A stretch of 64,000 bases of DNA, taken from assembly GCF_000304475.1 (NCBI RefSeq), contig NC_018943.1:930001-994000 (forward strand). The letters are read 5' to 3'. This stretch comes from Kazachstania africana CBS 2517. Lineage: Eukaryota; Ascomycota; Saccharomycetes; Saccharomycetales; Saccharomycetaceae. The notes beneath the pieces were generated by a model. That model was not told where the DNA came from. It searched no databases and worked only from the letters and a program-made list of their open reading frames with translations. The translations under genes and the position numbers were made by a program. Every line of letters starts with the position of its first letter. The first letter of the stretch is position 1. This document shows, piece by piece, positions 53,005 through 62,820 of the stretch.

Positions 53005-53652
53005 ATGAAAGCTTTTAGCGGCATAGTAGCGTGGTGTCTATTACTGGTACTGAGCCCAGTGGTCCAGTCATTACATATTTATATGAAATCAGGCGAGACG
53101 AAATGCTTTTACGAGAAATTGAATGCTGGTAACCTACTTATTGGAGATCTTGACGTGCTAGTAGAGAATCCCGTTAGTGGAATATACGAGGAGAATTCAC
53201 GGATCAAAGTGGATATAAGTATCGATGAAACATTTGATAATGATGAGCGTGTCTTACATCAAAGGAATCTTGATTCTGGTGATTTCGCATTCACAGCACT
53301 GGAAACAGGTGAGCATAGAGTGTGTCTGAAACCAGAGTATCCAAATGTCGATTCAAAACTAAGAGTCTTTATTGAACTGGAAGTTGATCATTCCAGTTCT
53401 CTAGATAGCAAGAGAAAAGATGAATCGGAATATTTGATGAATAGAATCCATGGATTGACTCAAAGACTGCACCACATCCGTCAGGAACAAACTATCATAA
53501 GAGAGAATGAAACAGTCTTCAGAAATAATAGTGAATCTGCCAACGGCAGGATAATGTTCTGGTCGTTACTACAACTAATCGCATTAATCGGCGTCTGTGC
53601 CTTCCAATTACGCTATCTAAAGAACTTCTTTGTTAAAAAGAAGATAATATAA
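53005..53652 (+). CDS. ERP5: Erp5, p24-family cargo adaptor
   Basis: Type I membrane protein of the p24 family that cycles between ER and Golgi in COPII/COPI vesicles. The 215-aa protein has a signal peptide (about 1-22), a GOLD domain (about 30-130; SGETKCFYEKL, then GEHRVCLKPEY with the disulfide cysteines), a coiled coil (LTQRLHHIRQEQTIIRENE), one membrane segment (MFWSLLQLIALIGVCAFQL) and a cytosolic tail ending KKKII, a KKxx COPI retrieval signal. Length matches S. cerevisiae (212). Confidence 0.94.
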   Translation: MKAFSGIVAWCLLLVLSPVVQSLHIYMKSGETKCFYEKLNAGNLLIGDLDVLVENPVSGIYEENSRIKVDISIDETFDNDERVLHQRNLDSGDFAFTALETGEHRVCLKPEYPNVDSKLRVFIELEVDHSSSLDSKRKDESEYLMNRIHGLTQRLHHIRQEQTIIRENETVFRNNSESANGRIMFWSLLQLIALIGVCAFQLRYLKNFFVKKKII

Positions 53653-53993
53653 GCCCACATACTAACTTCAAGAGTATACTACATATGTTAACCCCCCTTC
53701 ATAATCATTATATAAAGTATGCAATTCCACATTTGTAGCCATCGAAACTCCACCAAGAAGAGTCTGTTCAGATCAGATTTTTTTGCACCTTCCAAGCATT
53801 TAAGACCCACACTCTGCAAACAAGCACGACTAAAGCAACTTAGTTGTTCTTAGTGCTCAATTGTTGGCCGTTTCTCACTACATTTCTCTGTTACTAGCTA
53901 CTGGAAAATTTCGTCGAACAAGGCATACTCATAAAAAGAAAAATTAATGCATTATAATCGATCAAATTCTATTACTTCATCCTGCAGAGATTA
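53653..53993. other. ERP5-APE4 intergenic region, no gene seen
   Basis: 341 nt; UBA4 and YHR112C of S. cerevisiae are absent from this interval. No recognisable motif. Confidence 0.5.
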
Positions 53994-55460
53994 ATGCTAA
54001 GAGTTCATCTAAGGGAGATGTCAACTGCTATTAACTATTCCAATGAGTTTGTTAGTTTTTTGAATGCGTCTCATTCACCATATCATGCTGTTGAGAATGT
54101 CAGACAACATTTATTATCTCACGGTTTTGAAGAATTAACAGAGCGTGGGAATTGGGCTGGTAAAGTCCTACATAAGGGTAAATATTTTGTTACTAGAAAC
54201 AATTCATCTTTAATTGGTTTTGTTGTCGGTAACAAATGGGTCCCAGGCAATCCTATTGCCATCACTGGTGCCCATACCGATTCTCCTGTTTTAAGAATAA
54301 AACCAATTTCCAAGAGAACCAATGAAAAATACATGCAAGTTGGTATCGAATGTTATGGTGGTGGTATTTGGCACTCTTGGTTTGATAGAGACTTGGGGCT
54401 AGCCGGAAGAGTCTTTGTCAACGATAAGAACTCTGGAAAATCCATTTCCAAATTGGTCGATATCAATAGGCCTTTATTAAAGATACCATCTCTGGCTATC
54501 CATTTAGACAGGTCTGTGAATGAGAAATTCCAGTTCAATAAAGAATCTCAGCTGCTTCCTGTTTTAGGTTTAGCCAATGAGGATAGCTGTGGTAATGAAA
54601 AGTTAAAGCAGGAATCTACAGAGGCCTTCAATTCAATCAAATCAATTGTAGAAAGACACCATGAAGATTTATTAAAATTGGTGGTGAAGGAACTTTCTTT
54701 AGAATCTGTTAATGATATCGTAGATTTTGAATTGATTTTATACGATCATGATGCTGCTTGTCTTGGTGGTTTGAACAATGAATTCGTTTATTCTGGAAGG
54801 TTAGACAACTTGACCTCGACTTTTACCTCAATGCATGGCTTAACTTTAGCATCAGAAACTAATATTGAGAATGAAGAAGGCATCAGGCTAATTTCTATGT
54901 TTGATCATGAGGAAATTGGTTCTTCCTCTGCTCAAGGTGCTGATTCCAATTTCTTACCAAATATTTTGGAAAGATTGACCTCATTGAAATGTGATGGAAC
55001 CGATGCCACTGATCCCTCTCCAAGATCTCTTATTTTAGAAACCTCAGCAAAATCATTCTTCTTGTCCTCTGATGTGGCTCATGCTGTTCATCCCAATTAT
55101 GCCAGTAAGTATGAATCACAGCATAAACCCCTTATCGGTCAAGGACCAGTCATCAAAATTAATGCGAACCAACGTTATATGACAAATTCTCCAGGTATGG
55201 TATTATTGAAAAAAATCGCAGACAAATGTGAAATTCCTTTACAACTATTTGTGGTTGCTAATGATTCTTCATGTGGATCTACTATTGGTCCTATCCTTGC
55301 TTCAAAGACTGGTATAAGAACGTTAGATATCGGCAATCCAATTTTGAGTATGCATTCCATTAGAGAAACTGGTGGTGCGCTAGATATCGACTATCAAATT
55401 CGGCTTTTCAAAGGATTTTTCGAAAGTTATAGCACTCTAGAAGGTGAGATAATTGTATAA
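53994..55460 (+). CDS. APE4: Ape4, aspartyl aminopeptidase (M18)
   Basis: M18 metallopeptidase that removes N-terminal acidic residues; in S. cerevisiae it reaches the vacuole through the Cvt pathway. The 488-aa protein shows the metal-site motifs AITGAHTDSPVLRIKP (His, about 95), LGGLNNEFVYSGRLDNL (Asp), DHEEIGSSSAQGADS (Glu-Glu) and SSDVAHAVHPNY, plus a late SMHSIRETGG with the last His ligand. Length equals the S. cerevisiae protein (490). Start is the first ATG; a second in-frame ATG follows eight residues later (MSTAINY) and could also be used. Last gene of the chromosome VIII-type block. Confidence 0.97.
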   Translation: MLRVHLREMSTAINYSNEFVSFLNASHSPYHAVENVRQHLLSHGFEELTERGNWAGKVLHKGKYFVTRNNSSLIGFVVGNKWVPGNPIAITGAHTDSPVLRIKPISKRTNEKYMQVGIECYGGGIWHSWFDRDLGLAGRVFVNDKNSGKSISKLVDINRPLLKIPSLAIHLDRSVNEKFQFNKESQLLPVLGLANEDSCGNEKLKQESTEAFNSIKSIVERHHEDLLKLVVKELSLESVNDIVDFELILYDHDAACLGGLNNEFVYSGRLDNLTSTFTSMHGLTLASETNIENEEGIRLISMFDHEEIGSSSAQGADSNFLPNILERLTSLKCDGTDATDPSPRSLILETSAKSFFLSSDVAHAVHPNYASKYESQHKPLIGQGPVIKINANQRYMTNSPGMVLLKKIADKCEIPLQLFVVANDSSCGSTIGPILASKTGIRTLDIGNPILSMHSIRETGGALDIDYQIRLFKGFFESYSTLEGEIIV

Positions 55461-56242
55461 GATGCTTACGTATTATATATTACGCTTTCCTTATTGATAG
55501 TGACAGAATCCATATTTGATAATTGGTGTTATTCGATTATGACTTAACCGTTTGAGTGACATAGCTCGCTTCAAATTGTCTATCAGTAGATCTATGGAGA
55601 TCCTCATTTTAAAAATTTGAATTTCTTAATAAGTAAATGCTAGTGCTTCTGTTTCTTTAATATTTGATACTTACTCATCCCTTATAGGGACTCCGAACGA
55701 AAGAACAAGGACATGGACATGCTGAAACTGGCGTTGTGATCTTACCAAATTGTAATAGTTCAGTTTAGCACGTCCTGGTGACCGCAAGAAAAAACTGTGA
55801 GCCTAAAAGCAGGGAGTACAGTCTCTAAATGAACTTGCAACAGGATCATGCATATAGTTTATTTATAAAAGGTAAAGCTGAATTAGTGACAGCCTTAGCT
55901 ACATTCTGCCTTCTTTGAGGTTATGAAAAATGTTCACTCACAAGACAAACAACTTGATTCATCTGTCTTTAATCCCAAACAACATTATCTTTACACTGCA
56001 TCGACGCTGTGACGCAAAGCATGAGTAATGATTGTTTCATGTGATATCGTTGCCACTACGTGCTGTGCTAAATTGAACCTAATAAAATAAATCTTATCAA
56101 TCAGTGTGTATTATCTAAATGCGCCTGATACCCTAAGTGGGATTAATACAAATTGAAACAATTCTCGAGCAAACCATCCTTTTCATCAGGGAATTTGTAA
56201 CATTTCCGACGTGTCATGAATTGTAATAGTAAAAAATATGGT
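55461..56242. other. Intergenic region left of the LTR-like sequence
   Basis: About 780 nt without a convincing ORF. It lies at the junction between the chromosome VIII-type and XV-type gene orders. Nothing recognised. Confidence 0.45.
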
Positions 56243-56800
56243 TGTTGGAAATGGCAATATACTGACATTTCAATGTTTTGATAGTCAGAATGACAAATTT
56301 AGAATGTTAGAGAAGATATGAACAATAATTATGGTGTGATAAACACGACAATGTATTGACACGAACCATATATGGCGTGATAAACACGAATGCATATTAT
56401 CATGCAATAATTATGGTACGATAATTATGACAACGCATTGACTCATAAATCTAGGACATGATAATTATTTTAAATCAAAATGTGTTGGAAAATGTATAAA
56501 TACTCAGGTGAACACTGAAGTTTGATCAAAGTTTGTATCACTTTATATTATTTTATATTATGATTATATTTTATATATAACCAGTGCATTATTTGGTATA
56601 ATCATTGATTAATAAGAATTACTTCACTAACTTGACTGACCTTAAACAAAAATGAACACAACAAACGAAAATAATATAATGGGATCATCCTCTGATCTTC
56701 CTTCACGTCAAGTTCTGATGTTCCTTTACGTCAAAGGCCCCCCAGTCATTTTGTGAATCATCATTCTTTATTACGGGATTTAGTAGTATTCTAGAACATT
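56243..56800 (+). mobile_element. LTR-like sequence (copia/Ty1-type), boundaries uncertain
   Basis: Begins TGTTGGAA, the typical start of yeast Ty1/copia LTRs. It contains a block of tandem repeats (56331-56464), a TATA box (GTATAAATA near 56494), and an ATG at 56652 opening a 34-codon Asn/Ser-rich frame (MNTTNENNIMGSSSD), reminiscent of a gag start in an LTR promoter region. It ends about 100 bp before a tRNA-Lys gene, the usual insertion zone of such elements. No internal gag/pol is present, so it would be a solo LTR. I could not find a target-site duplication or a firm 3' end. Confidence 0.45.
56323..56470. repeat. Four-copy tandem repeat of about 41 bp
   Basis: Cores ATGGTGTGATAA (56331), ATGGCGTGATAA (56372), ATGGTACGATAA (56413) and AGGACATGATAA (56453) are spaced 41, 41 and 40 bp. 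Flanks are also alike (CAATAATT before copies 1 and 3; ATTGACNC after them). Each copy carries GATAA. Confidence 0.8.
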
Positions 56801-56906
56801 ATAATACTCACGATATTAAAATGTCAGCCTACTTGCAATTTTGGCGCAGGATTTGTATCTGCTTAACATGGAGTACATTATTTATCCCACAAAAATAACA
56901 AAACAA

Positions 56907-56979
56907 GCCTTGTTGGCGCAATCGGTAGCGCGTGTGACTCTTAATCACAAGGTTAGGGGTTCGAGCCCCCTACAGGGCT
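56907..56979 (+). tRNA. tRNA-Lys(CUU)
   Basis: 73 nt, no intron. 5' GCCTTGTTGGCGCAATCGGT, anticodon loop CTCTTAA (CTT), T-arm GGGGTTCGAGCCCC, 3' TACAGGGCT. Acceptor stem GCCTTGT/ACAGGGC pairs with one G-T. Followed closely by T-rich sequence. Matches yeast tK(CUU). Confidence 0.95.
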
Positions 56980-57268
56980 GTTTATTTTTTTCTTCTACTT
57001 TCCTACCTGCAAGTTTGGTGCATACGAGCACACCAAGCTTTATGTAAGAATGCCAGTAGTTGTCCTGTTATTCATTACCTCTTCCTATACCAGCTTAATT
57101 ATGGCACGCCTAAATGTAAATTTTTTTTGTGCCAGACTGAACAAAAACGTCAGAAAAATAAAAAATAAAAATTGTGACAGTATAGAACTTAATTTAGAGC
57201 TGTGTAGAAGTCATCTACTCTAAGTACAATAACGCTTTTGCATAGTGACACACTTTGTCCAATTCAAA

Positions 57269-58042
57269 ATGAATATTAATCAGACTATCGATGTTTTTGA
57301 AGAGAGAATTGATTTTTGTTCTGAAATACTTCGAAAATTAAAAGAAAATGAAATTCCAATTGATGGAGAAAACAGACTTAAAGATACTTTAAATTCTATT
57401 CAGCAACAAAATTCAAGTATTCTTATAGAATTGAACTTGATGAAGAGGAAGTTGAAGATTGATGACTTGGAATTGGATAGTAATGTGTTTTATTCAATAA
57501 ATAATGATCCGATCTTGAACACAAAAGGAAAGGATTTTGTATGCTTAGATGAAGTAAAATTATCTAGATATGAAACGTTAGGTCATACAGATGTCCTGAA
57601 TACAATAGATACTGATTCAAATAGAATTGAAACGAGGGATAAATTAGTGAAAAAACAAAAAGTAAATTGTACAAAAGCATTTGGTGACACTTTTGAGATT
57701 CCAATGATTGAGAATCCAAAGACTGTCCATGAATTGTACTACGATTTTCAAAACTGCGTAAAGGAAACCGTTAGGGAATTGAAAGAAAAGTATGGTAAAA
57801 GCTATTTTCGTAAAGCCACCAATATCAGAAGTTACCAAAGAAGGAGAGCGCTGGTATCTGAAATACAAAAACTAAGTGAAGAGTATGACATCGATATCGA
57901 AGAAGCTTTGCAATGTTTTGAAGAACTGAGAAAAGAAAACTATAAGACTGTTCCATGGTTATATAGTAACCTTCTTACTGTCGTGCATGATGTTAGGGAA
58001 AGCTACGTACTGGAAAAAAACTGTAATTGGAATGATATATAG
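57269..58042 (+). CDS. Protein with GCR1_C-like DNA-binding domain
   Basis: A 257-aa protein not confidently named. The N-terminal 90 residues are helical and coiled-coil-like (IDVFEERIDFCSEILRKLKE). The C-terminal part (about 155-235: TVHELYYDFQNCVKETVREL, KEKYGKSYFRKATN, SYQRRRALVSEIQKLSEEY) resembles the Gcr1/Msn1/Hot1-type C-terminal DNA-binding domain. It may be a transcription factor. Its position before RPO31 (minus) raises the possibility of YOR114W, which I could not verify. The frame is open 24 nt upstream only from GTG, so the first ATG is used. It is convergent with RPO31. Confidence 0.7.
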   Translation: MNINQTIDVFEERIDFCSEILRKLKENEIPIDGENRLKDTLNSIQQQNSSILIELNLMKRKLKIDDLELDSNVFYSINNDPILNTKGKDFVCLDEVKLSRYETLGHTDVLNTIDTDSNRIETRDKLVKKQKVNCTKAFGDTFEIPMIENPKTVHELYYDFQNCVKETVRELKEKYGKSYFRKATNIRSYQRRRALVSEIQKLSEEYDIDIEEALQCFEELRKENYKTVPWLYSNLLTVVHDVRESYVLEKNCNWNDI

Positions 58043-58158
58043 TAGCTCAGCATTCAATATTGTCGGAAGTTCGAATATAACCATTTCTATTTTTTTTCAT
58101 TATATTGTACACCCATTAAATATTTTTTTATATGCTTTATTTACTTTGAAAAATTGAT

Positions 58159-61100
58159 TTAGTTCAATTTAATATTGGATGATGCAGATGATAAGCTCTC
58201 GAAAAGAGTCGGCTTTGGTTTCAAATCTTCAGGTTTGATATCTGTACCTTTAACAACCTTGAAAGAACCTGTACCAATAGACATGGTTTGACCTAAAATA
58301 ATACATTCAGAAACACCTTCAACATTGTCTTTTTTCATGTAGAATGCTGCATCGAATAAATGATCAGTTGTCTTTTCAAAAGAAGCCAATTGTAAGACAG
58401 AGTCTCTCATTTTACTCAAACCGAATCTTGTAATACCCAAGACTTCACCCTTATATGTCATAACATCACCTAACAGTTGAATATGACGAGGATCGACACT
58501 CATACCGTGATTGCTCATAGTATAGTCAATTTCTCCAATGATACTTGATCTAGCAGCTTCAATACCTAATACGGAACTTACCTCTAGAACATGGTTAGTA
58601 ACTGTCTTACTACCAATAACACCGTCTGTACACATGACTTCTCTCAAACCATAACCTTCAACAAGCAATTCCCTTTTACCATCGTCACGAATGTTGATAA
58701 CCGCTCTAGCGATTTCTGGTAAACCTTTGACGACAATATGTGGTAAGGCACGACGTAATTGTTGCATACGATAGAAAACATCATTTTCACTTGGATCTTT
58801 AGCCGATGTTGAGATGGACTTACTTTTGGAACCTTCAGGGAAAACATTGACAATAACTTTATCATCACCAGCAATACTGACATCTGATGCTTGAATTTTG
58901 AGTTTTGGGGCCTTGGTAAGTGCAACAGCAATATCTTCAATAGTCAATTCTAATTGAAGCTTTTCAATTGTATTTAAATCAATACGAATTTGTAAGAATG
59001 ATAAATTGTCCTTGTATACATCCTGGATGTAATATGCAACATCAGATAGCATTGTCTTTTCCACTCTACCTTTAACAACTCTAGCCGCTCTTTCATCATT
59101 GTTATTAACCAAGACAGCATTAATAATTGGAGTAGAAATAGTTTTAGAAGCATTAATAATTTCCTTAATACGAGGGACACCTAATGTAACGTTCATAGAA
59201 GCAACACCAGCAAAATGGAAAGTTTTCAATGTCATTTGAGTACCTGGTTCACCAATGGATTGTGCACCAATAGCACCAACAGCAGTACCTGGTTCCACTC
59301 TTGCCTTACGGTATTTAGATAAGGCAATTTCTAAAAATTTAAGCACAGCCTTTTCTGTTATCTTACATAACTGGTCTACAGAACTTCTTGAGACATCTGT
59401 AGCCCTTTCATCTGGATGGAGACTTTGCAATTCCTCACCTGGCTCACTTAGCAATTCTAATAAACCTCTGGATTTCCTCACATGCGCAAGGTGATCTGAT
59501 TTAGATTGAATGTATGATCTCAAAGTCTTGTAGAAGTCTCTTTCGGCATCGAACTGATCGGCATATTCCAGCTTATCTAAGTCTTCCTTCATGACCTCAT
59601 TACCCAAATTATCGTACCTAACTAATCTTTCTTCTAGTGGGTTCAACACTTCATTCGTCTTCTTCATCACTTGATATGGTAGCAATCCACGCTCGTTATT
59701 ATTAAATGTAATATTCAATGCATGGTCCCATGATCTATTGAAATTAACTGGCTGTGCACTACCTTCCATTTCCATAGGATCTAAGCCATCACCACCATAT
59801 GTAAATTGCACAATACCGTTCGAAGAAGTTCTCACAGTATTATCGTATTGACATGATAAATCTTCCAAGGATTTCATCAGTCTACGAGACATATAACCTG
59901 TTTCTGCAGTTTTAACAGCAGTATCGACTAAACCTTCACGACCGGAAATAGCATGGAATAAGAATTCCGGTGGAGTAAGACCTGAAAAGAAAGAGTTTCT
60001 AACAAAACCTTTGGATTGAGGTGTTTTAGAGTTTTTAGGGAAATGTGGTAAGGAACGATCTTGAAAACCATCTGGAACACGATTACCTGAAATAATTTGT
60101 TGACCGACGACAGCCACCATTTGGGAAACATTCAAAGTAGAACCTTTAGAACCACACGTTGCCATAATTAACGGAGCATTTAAGTTATCTAGTTCATTAA
60201 TGCAAACATCACCGACTTCTTCTCTAACCTTCGATAGTAAACCACCAATTTTTGCTTCCAATGTCTCTTCTTCATTACAACCTGGTTGGGTCTCCAATTT
60301 ACCCTTATTGTAGGAATCAATCAGATCGTCACACTTAGCATAAGCAATTTCAACAAGTTCTTCTTTCTTTATCTTCAAGTCATCCGCTGGTGTAACGTCA
60401 CTAATGCCAATCGAGAAACCCCTGTTACCCAAAAATCTGGCACAAAGTTTAGACATTCTGTTCATAGCATTTGCAGCTTCTTGAGGACCGTAATCTCTCA
60501 AAATAGTATAGAAGACTGAATGCTTTTTACCATCCCCTAGAACAGACTTATCCATAACACCACTTAAAATGTTAGAACCTCTGATAATAACAAAACCGTC
60601 ATTACGGGACATTTCATTCGGTAAGGATTTAGATTTTGGTGGGATATAAACTTTATTTTTAGCATCTAAGTTAATAACAACAGGAGATTTATGATTTGGC
60701 TTGATTAGTAAAGAAAAGAGCTGCTTACCTGTCCAGAGATAGTAAGGTTTCATAATAGCTGGTGGAGGAATGTCAAATTGTAGGTTACCATCAGACATCA
60801 TGGATAATAGTTGAGTGAATGTTGCTCTATCAAAAAAAGAATCTTTATGTGAAATTAAGTAAGAGCCTGTAATAAAATCCTGGGTGGCTGCAATAATTGG
60901 TTCACCAGATTTTGGAGTCAGCAGATTATTTTTGACACCCATTAAGTTAATAGCTTCAGCTCGAGCTTCTTCTGTTTGTGGAACATGTAGATTCATTTCA
61001 TCACCATCGAAATCCGCATTATAAGGTGTACAAACACATTCATTTAATCTGAATGTTCTCCAAGGACGAATTTTGGCATAATGCGACAAAATGGATAATC

Positions 61101-62547
61101 TATGCAGAGAAGGTTGTCTATTGAACAAAACGACATCACCATCTTCTAAATGTCTTTCAACAATATCTCCATATTGTAGATTTTTAGCCAATTTGAGACG
61201 ATCACCATAACGCAAGTTTCTTCTTGCTTCTTCGTTTTTCTTTAGTAAATAATTTGCACCAGGATGTATATTAGGCCCATTCATGACCAACTCTTGTAAT
61301 TTCTTTCTATTGTAACGAGTAACTTTCTCAGGATATGTTAAAACTTTTGCGACACGATCTGGAACTGCAACTTCATCAATAGAAAGATTCGGATCTGGAG
61401 AAATAACAGTTCTACCGGAGAAATCAACACGCTTACCAGATAAATTACCCCTGAATCTACCTTGCTTACCTTTTAGACGTTGACAGAAACCTCTGATTGG
61501 TTTTACTTTACCACCACCACTTGAAGCACCTGGTAGCATTGCAGGATTAACAGAGTCGGCGTTGATGTACATAGCTACAGTTAATTGTAAATAATCCCAA
61601 TGTTCCATCATATTGTTAATAGATATACCTTTCTCAAGACCTGCTTTAATTAAGGAAGAGGTCCAGACAATTTCAGTAAGTTTGATAGTCAAATCATCTT
61701 CATTAGATGCTGGAGAATCCTGCATCATAACGGAAGGTCTAATACAGACAGGTGGTGCGGGCAAATATCTCCAAATATATGTTTCTGGCCTGCCTGATTT
61801 CACAGTAGAGTCTATACCTAGTAACTCACAATCTTCTGGTCTTACTTGTTTAAATAAGTTTAACGTTTTCAATGGATTTAAGTCATCGGTGCAACGTTTA
61901 ACAAATCTTTCCAGCTCTGGGTGATGGGATAAGACTTCATTCCAGTCCCCAATCCAGTTATCCTTTTCAGGTGTTGATTTCTTACCGACCCAACGGAAAG
62001 TATCATGGATGATCTTTAATGATGCAGTGCCCGAGCCTGCAGCGGCTTTCTTAACAACACCGTTCAATGCACCACAATGTAGACATCTTCTTTGTTTTTT
62101 ACATTGATCCATAACTTTCTTTAAAATACCCATTTTCTTTAAATTATCAATTCTACCGGAAGTTCTCAATTCATGCAAATATTTCTTTTTATCTTCATCC
62201 GACAATAGTACTGAGGAACAGTTCTTGCAAATTGCTTGTAATATTTGAATTGTAGCTTTGAAATAACCTACGTGGAAGACAGGTAAGGCTAATTTGATAT
62301 GACCAAAATGACCATGACAGGATGCTAAATTACCATGACAAGTCTCACAAGTAAGACTTGAAGAGGAGACACCCATTCTTGGATCCAAAGCACCATTTTC
62401 CTTTTGTTTACGATTCTGCTCAAGATCAAATAGATCACGACTTGAGATTTCCACCTCTGATTGTGCTACAATATCGGATGCACTTAATGCACTGAATTCG
62501 ATCCCACTAATCTTCTTTGGGGCTTCGCTAATTACTACTTCCTTCAT
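58159..62547 (-). CDS. RPO31: Rpo31/Rpc160, largest subunit of RNA polymerase III
   Basis: Catalytic subunit of Pol III, which makes tRNA, 5S rRNA and U6. The 1462-aa length matches S. cerevisiae (1460). Features in order: N-terminal zinc-binding cysteines (CETCHGNLASCHGHFGH, about 68-84), a second Cys pair (CLHCG), the bridge to the active site YNADFDGDEMNLHVPQ (about 510-525) with the three catalytic aspartates, the trigger-loop region LTPPEFLFHAISGREGLVDTAVKTAETGY, and the C-terminal conserved blocks (GAIGAQSIGEPGTQMTLKTFH; IGEIDYTMSNHGMSVDPRH). Sc order has it near PFY1 and LEO1 on chromosome XV. PAC/RRPE sites lie upstream. Confidence 0.98.
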   Translation of the reverse strand: MKEVVISEAPKKISGIEFSALSASDIVAQSEVEISSRDLFDLEQNRKQKENGALDPRMGVSSSSLTCETCHGNLASCHGHFGHIKLALPVFHVGYFKATIQILQAICKNCSSVLLSDEDKKKYLHELRTSGRIDNLKKMGILKKVMDQCKKQRRCLHCGALNGVVKKAAAGSGTASLKIIHDTFRWVGKKSTPEKDNWIGDWNEVLSHHPELERFVKRCTDDLNPLKTLNLFKQVRPEDCELLGIDSTVKSGRPETYIWRYLPAPPVCIRPSVMMQDSPASNEDDLTIKLTEIVWTSSLIKAGLEKGISINNMMEHWDYLQLTVAMYINADSVNPAMLPGASSGGGKVKPIRGFCQRLKGKQGRFRGNLSGKRVDFSGRTVISPDPNLSIDEVAVPDRVAKVLTYPEKVTRYNRKKLQELVMNGPNIHPGANYLLKKNEEARRNLRYGDRLKLAKNLQYGDIVERHLEDGDVVLFNRQPSLHRLSILSHYAKIRPWRTFRLNECVCTPYNADFDGDEMNLHVPQTEEARAEAINLMGVKNNLLTPKSGEPIIAATQDFITGSYLISHKDSFFDRATFTQLLSMMSDGNLQFDIPPPAIMKPYYLWTGKQLFSLLIKPNHKSPVVINLDAKNKVYIPPKSKSLPNEMSRNDGFVIIRGSNILSGVMDKSVLGDGKKHSVFYTILRDYGPQEAANAMNRMSKLCARFLGNRGFSIGISDVTPADDLKIKKEELVEIAYAKCDDLIDSYNKGKLETQPGCNEEETLEAKIGGLLSKVREEVGDVCINELDNLNAPLIMATCGSKGSTLNVSQMVAVVGQQIISGNRVPDGFQDRSLPHFPKNSKTPQSKGFVRNSFFSGLTPPEFLFHAISGREGLVDTAVKTAETGYMSRRLMKSLEDLSCQYDNTVRTSSNGIVQFTYGGDGLDPMEMEGSAQPVNFNRSWDHALNITFNNNERGLLPYQVMKKTNEVLNPLEERLVRYDNLGNEVMKEDLDKLEYADQFDAERDFYKTLRSYIQSKSDHLAHVRKSRGLLELLSEPGEELQSLHPDERATDVSRSSVDQLCKITEKAVLKFLEIALSKYRKARVEPGTAVGAIGAQSIGEPGTQMTLKTFHFAGVASMNVTLGVPRIKEIINASKTISTPIINAVLVNNNDERAARVVKGRVEKTMLSDVAYYIQDVYKDNLSFLQIRIDLNTIEKLQLELTIEDIAVALTKAPKLKIQASDVSIAGDDKVIVNVFPEGSKSKSISTSAKDPSENDVFYRMQQLRRALPHIVVKGLPEIARAVINIRDDGKRELLVEGYGLREVMCTDGVIGSKTVTNHVLEVSSVLGIEAARSSIIGEIDYTMSNHGMSVDPRHIQLLGDVMTYKGEVLGITRFGLSKMRDSVLQLASFEKTTDHLFDAAFYMKKDNVEGVSECIILGQTMSIGTGSFKVVKGTDIKPEDLKPKPTLFESLSSASSNIKLN

Positions 62548-62656
62548 TGTTCCAGTGGTGGAATTCTACTCCAAAGCAGCAGCAATCAACAAACAGTAGC
62601 AGCAAACAGCCTAATTACCTATTTTTCACTCTTCATAAAAGCTATTTATTGATCCT

Positions 62657-62686
62657 GCGATGAGTTAAATAATCTGAAAAATTTTC
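62657..62686. promoter_or_regulatory. PAC + RRPE motifs upstream of RPO31
   Basis: GCGATGAG (62657-62664, PAC) and TGAAAAATTTTC (62675-62686, RRPE) lie 110-140 bp upstream of the RPO31 ATG (minus strand gene). The neighbour on the right, PFY1, only has its 3' end here, so the sites belong to RPO31. Pol I/III subunit genes share this module in yeasts. Confidence 0.78.
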
Positions 62687-62820
62687 GTTCGTTTCGCGTG
62701 ACCTTTGGAACAAATCCTCAATGATACATACGATTGATTGGTATTATAGGAGATTATCTATTCTAAGATTGTTATATAAGGTACGTGTTAGTATACGAGG
62801 CCACTATTCTGGCATATTAC

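Noticed and set aside
53994..54019. Shorter APE4 from the second ATG (MSTAINY)
   Set aside because: Possible as an alternative start, but the first ATG keeps a short N-terminal stretch that I recall in the S. cerevisiae protein; left as the annotated start.
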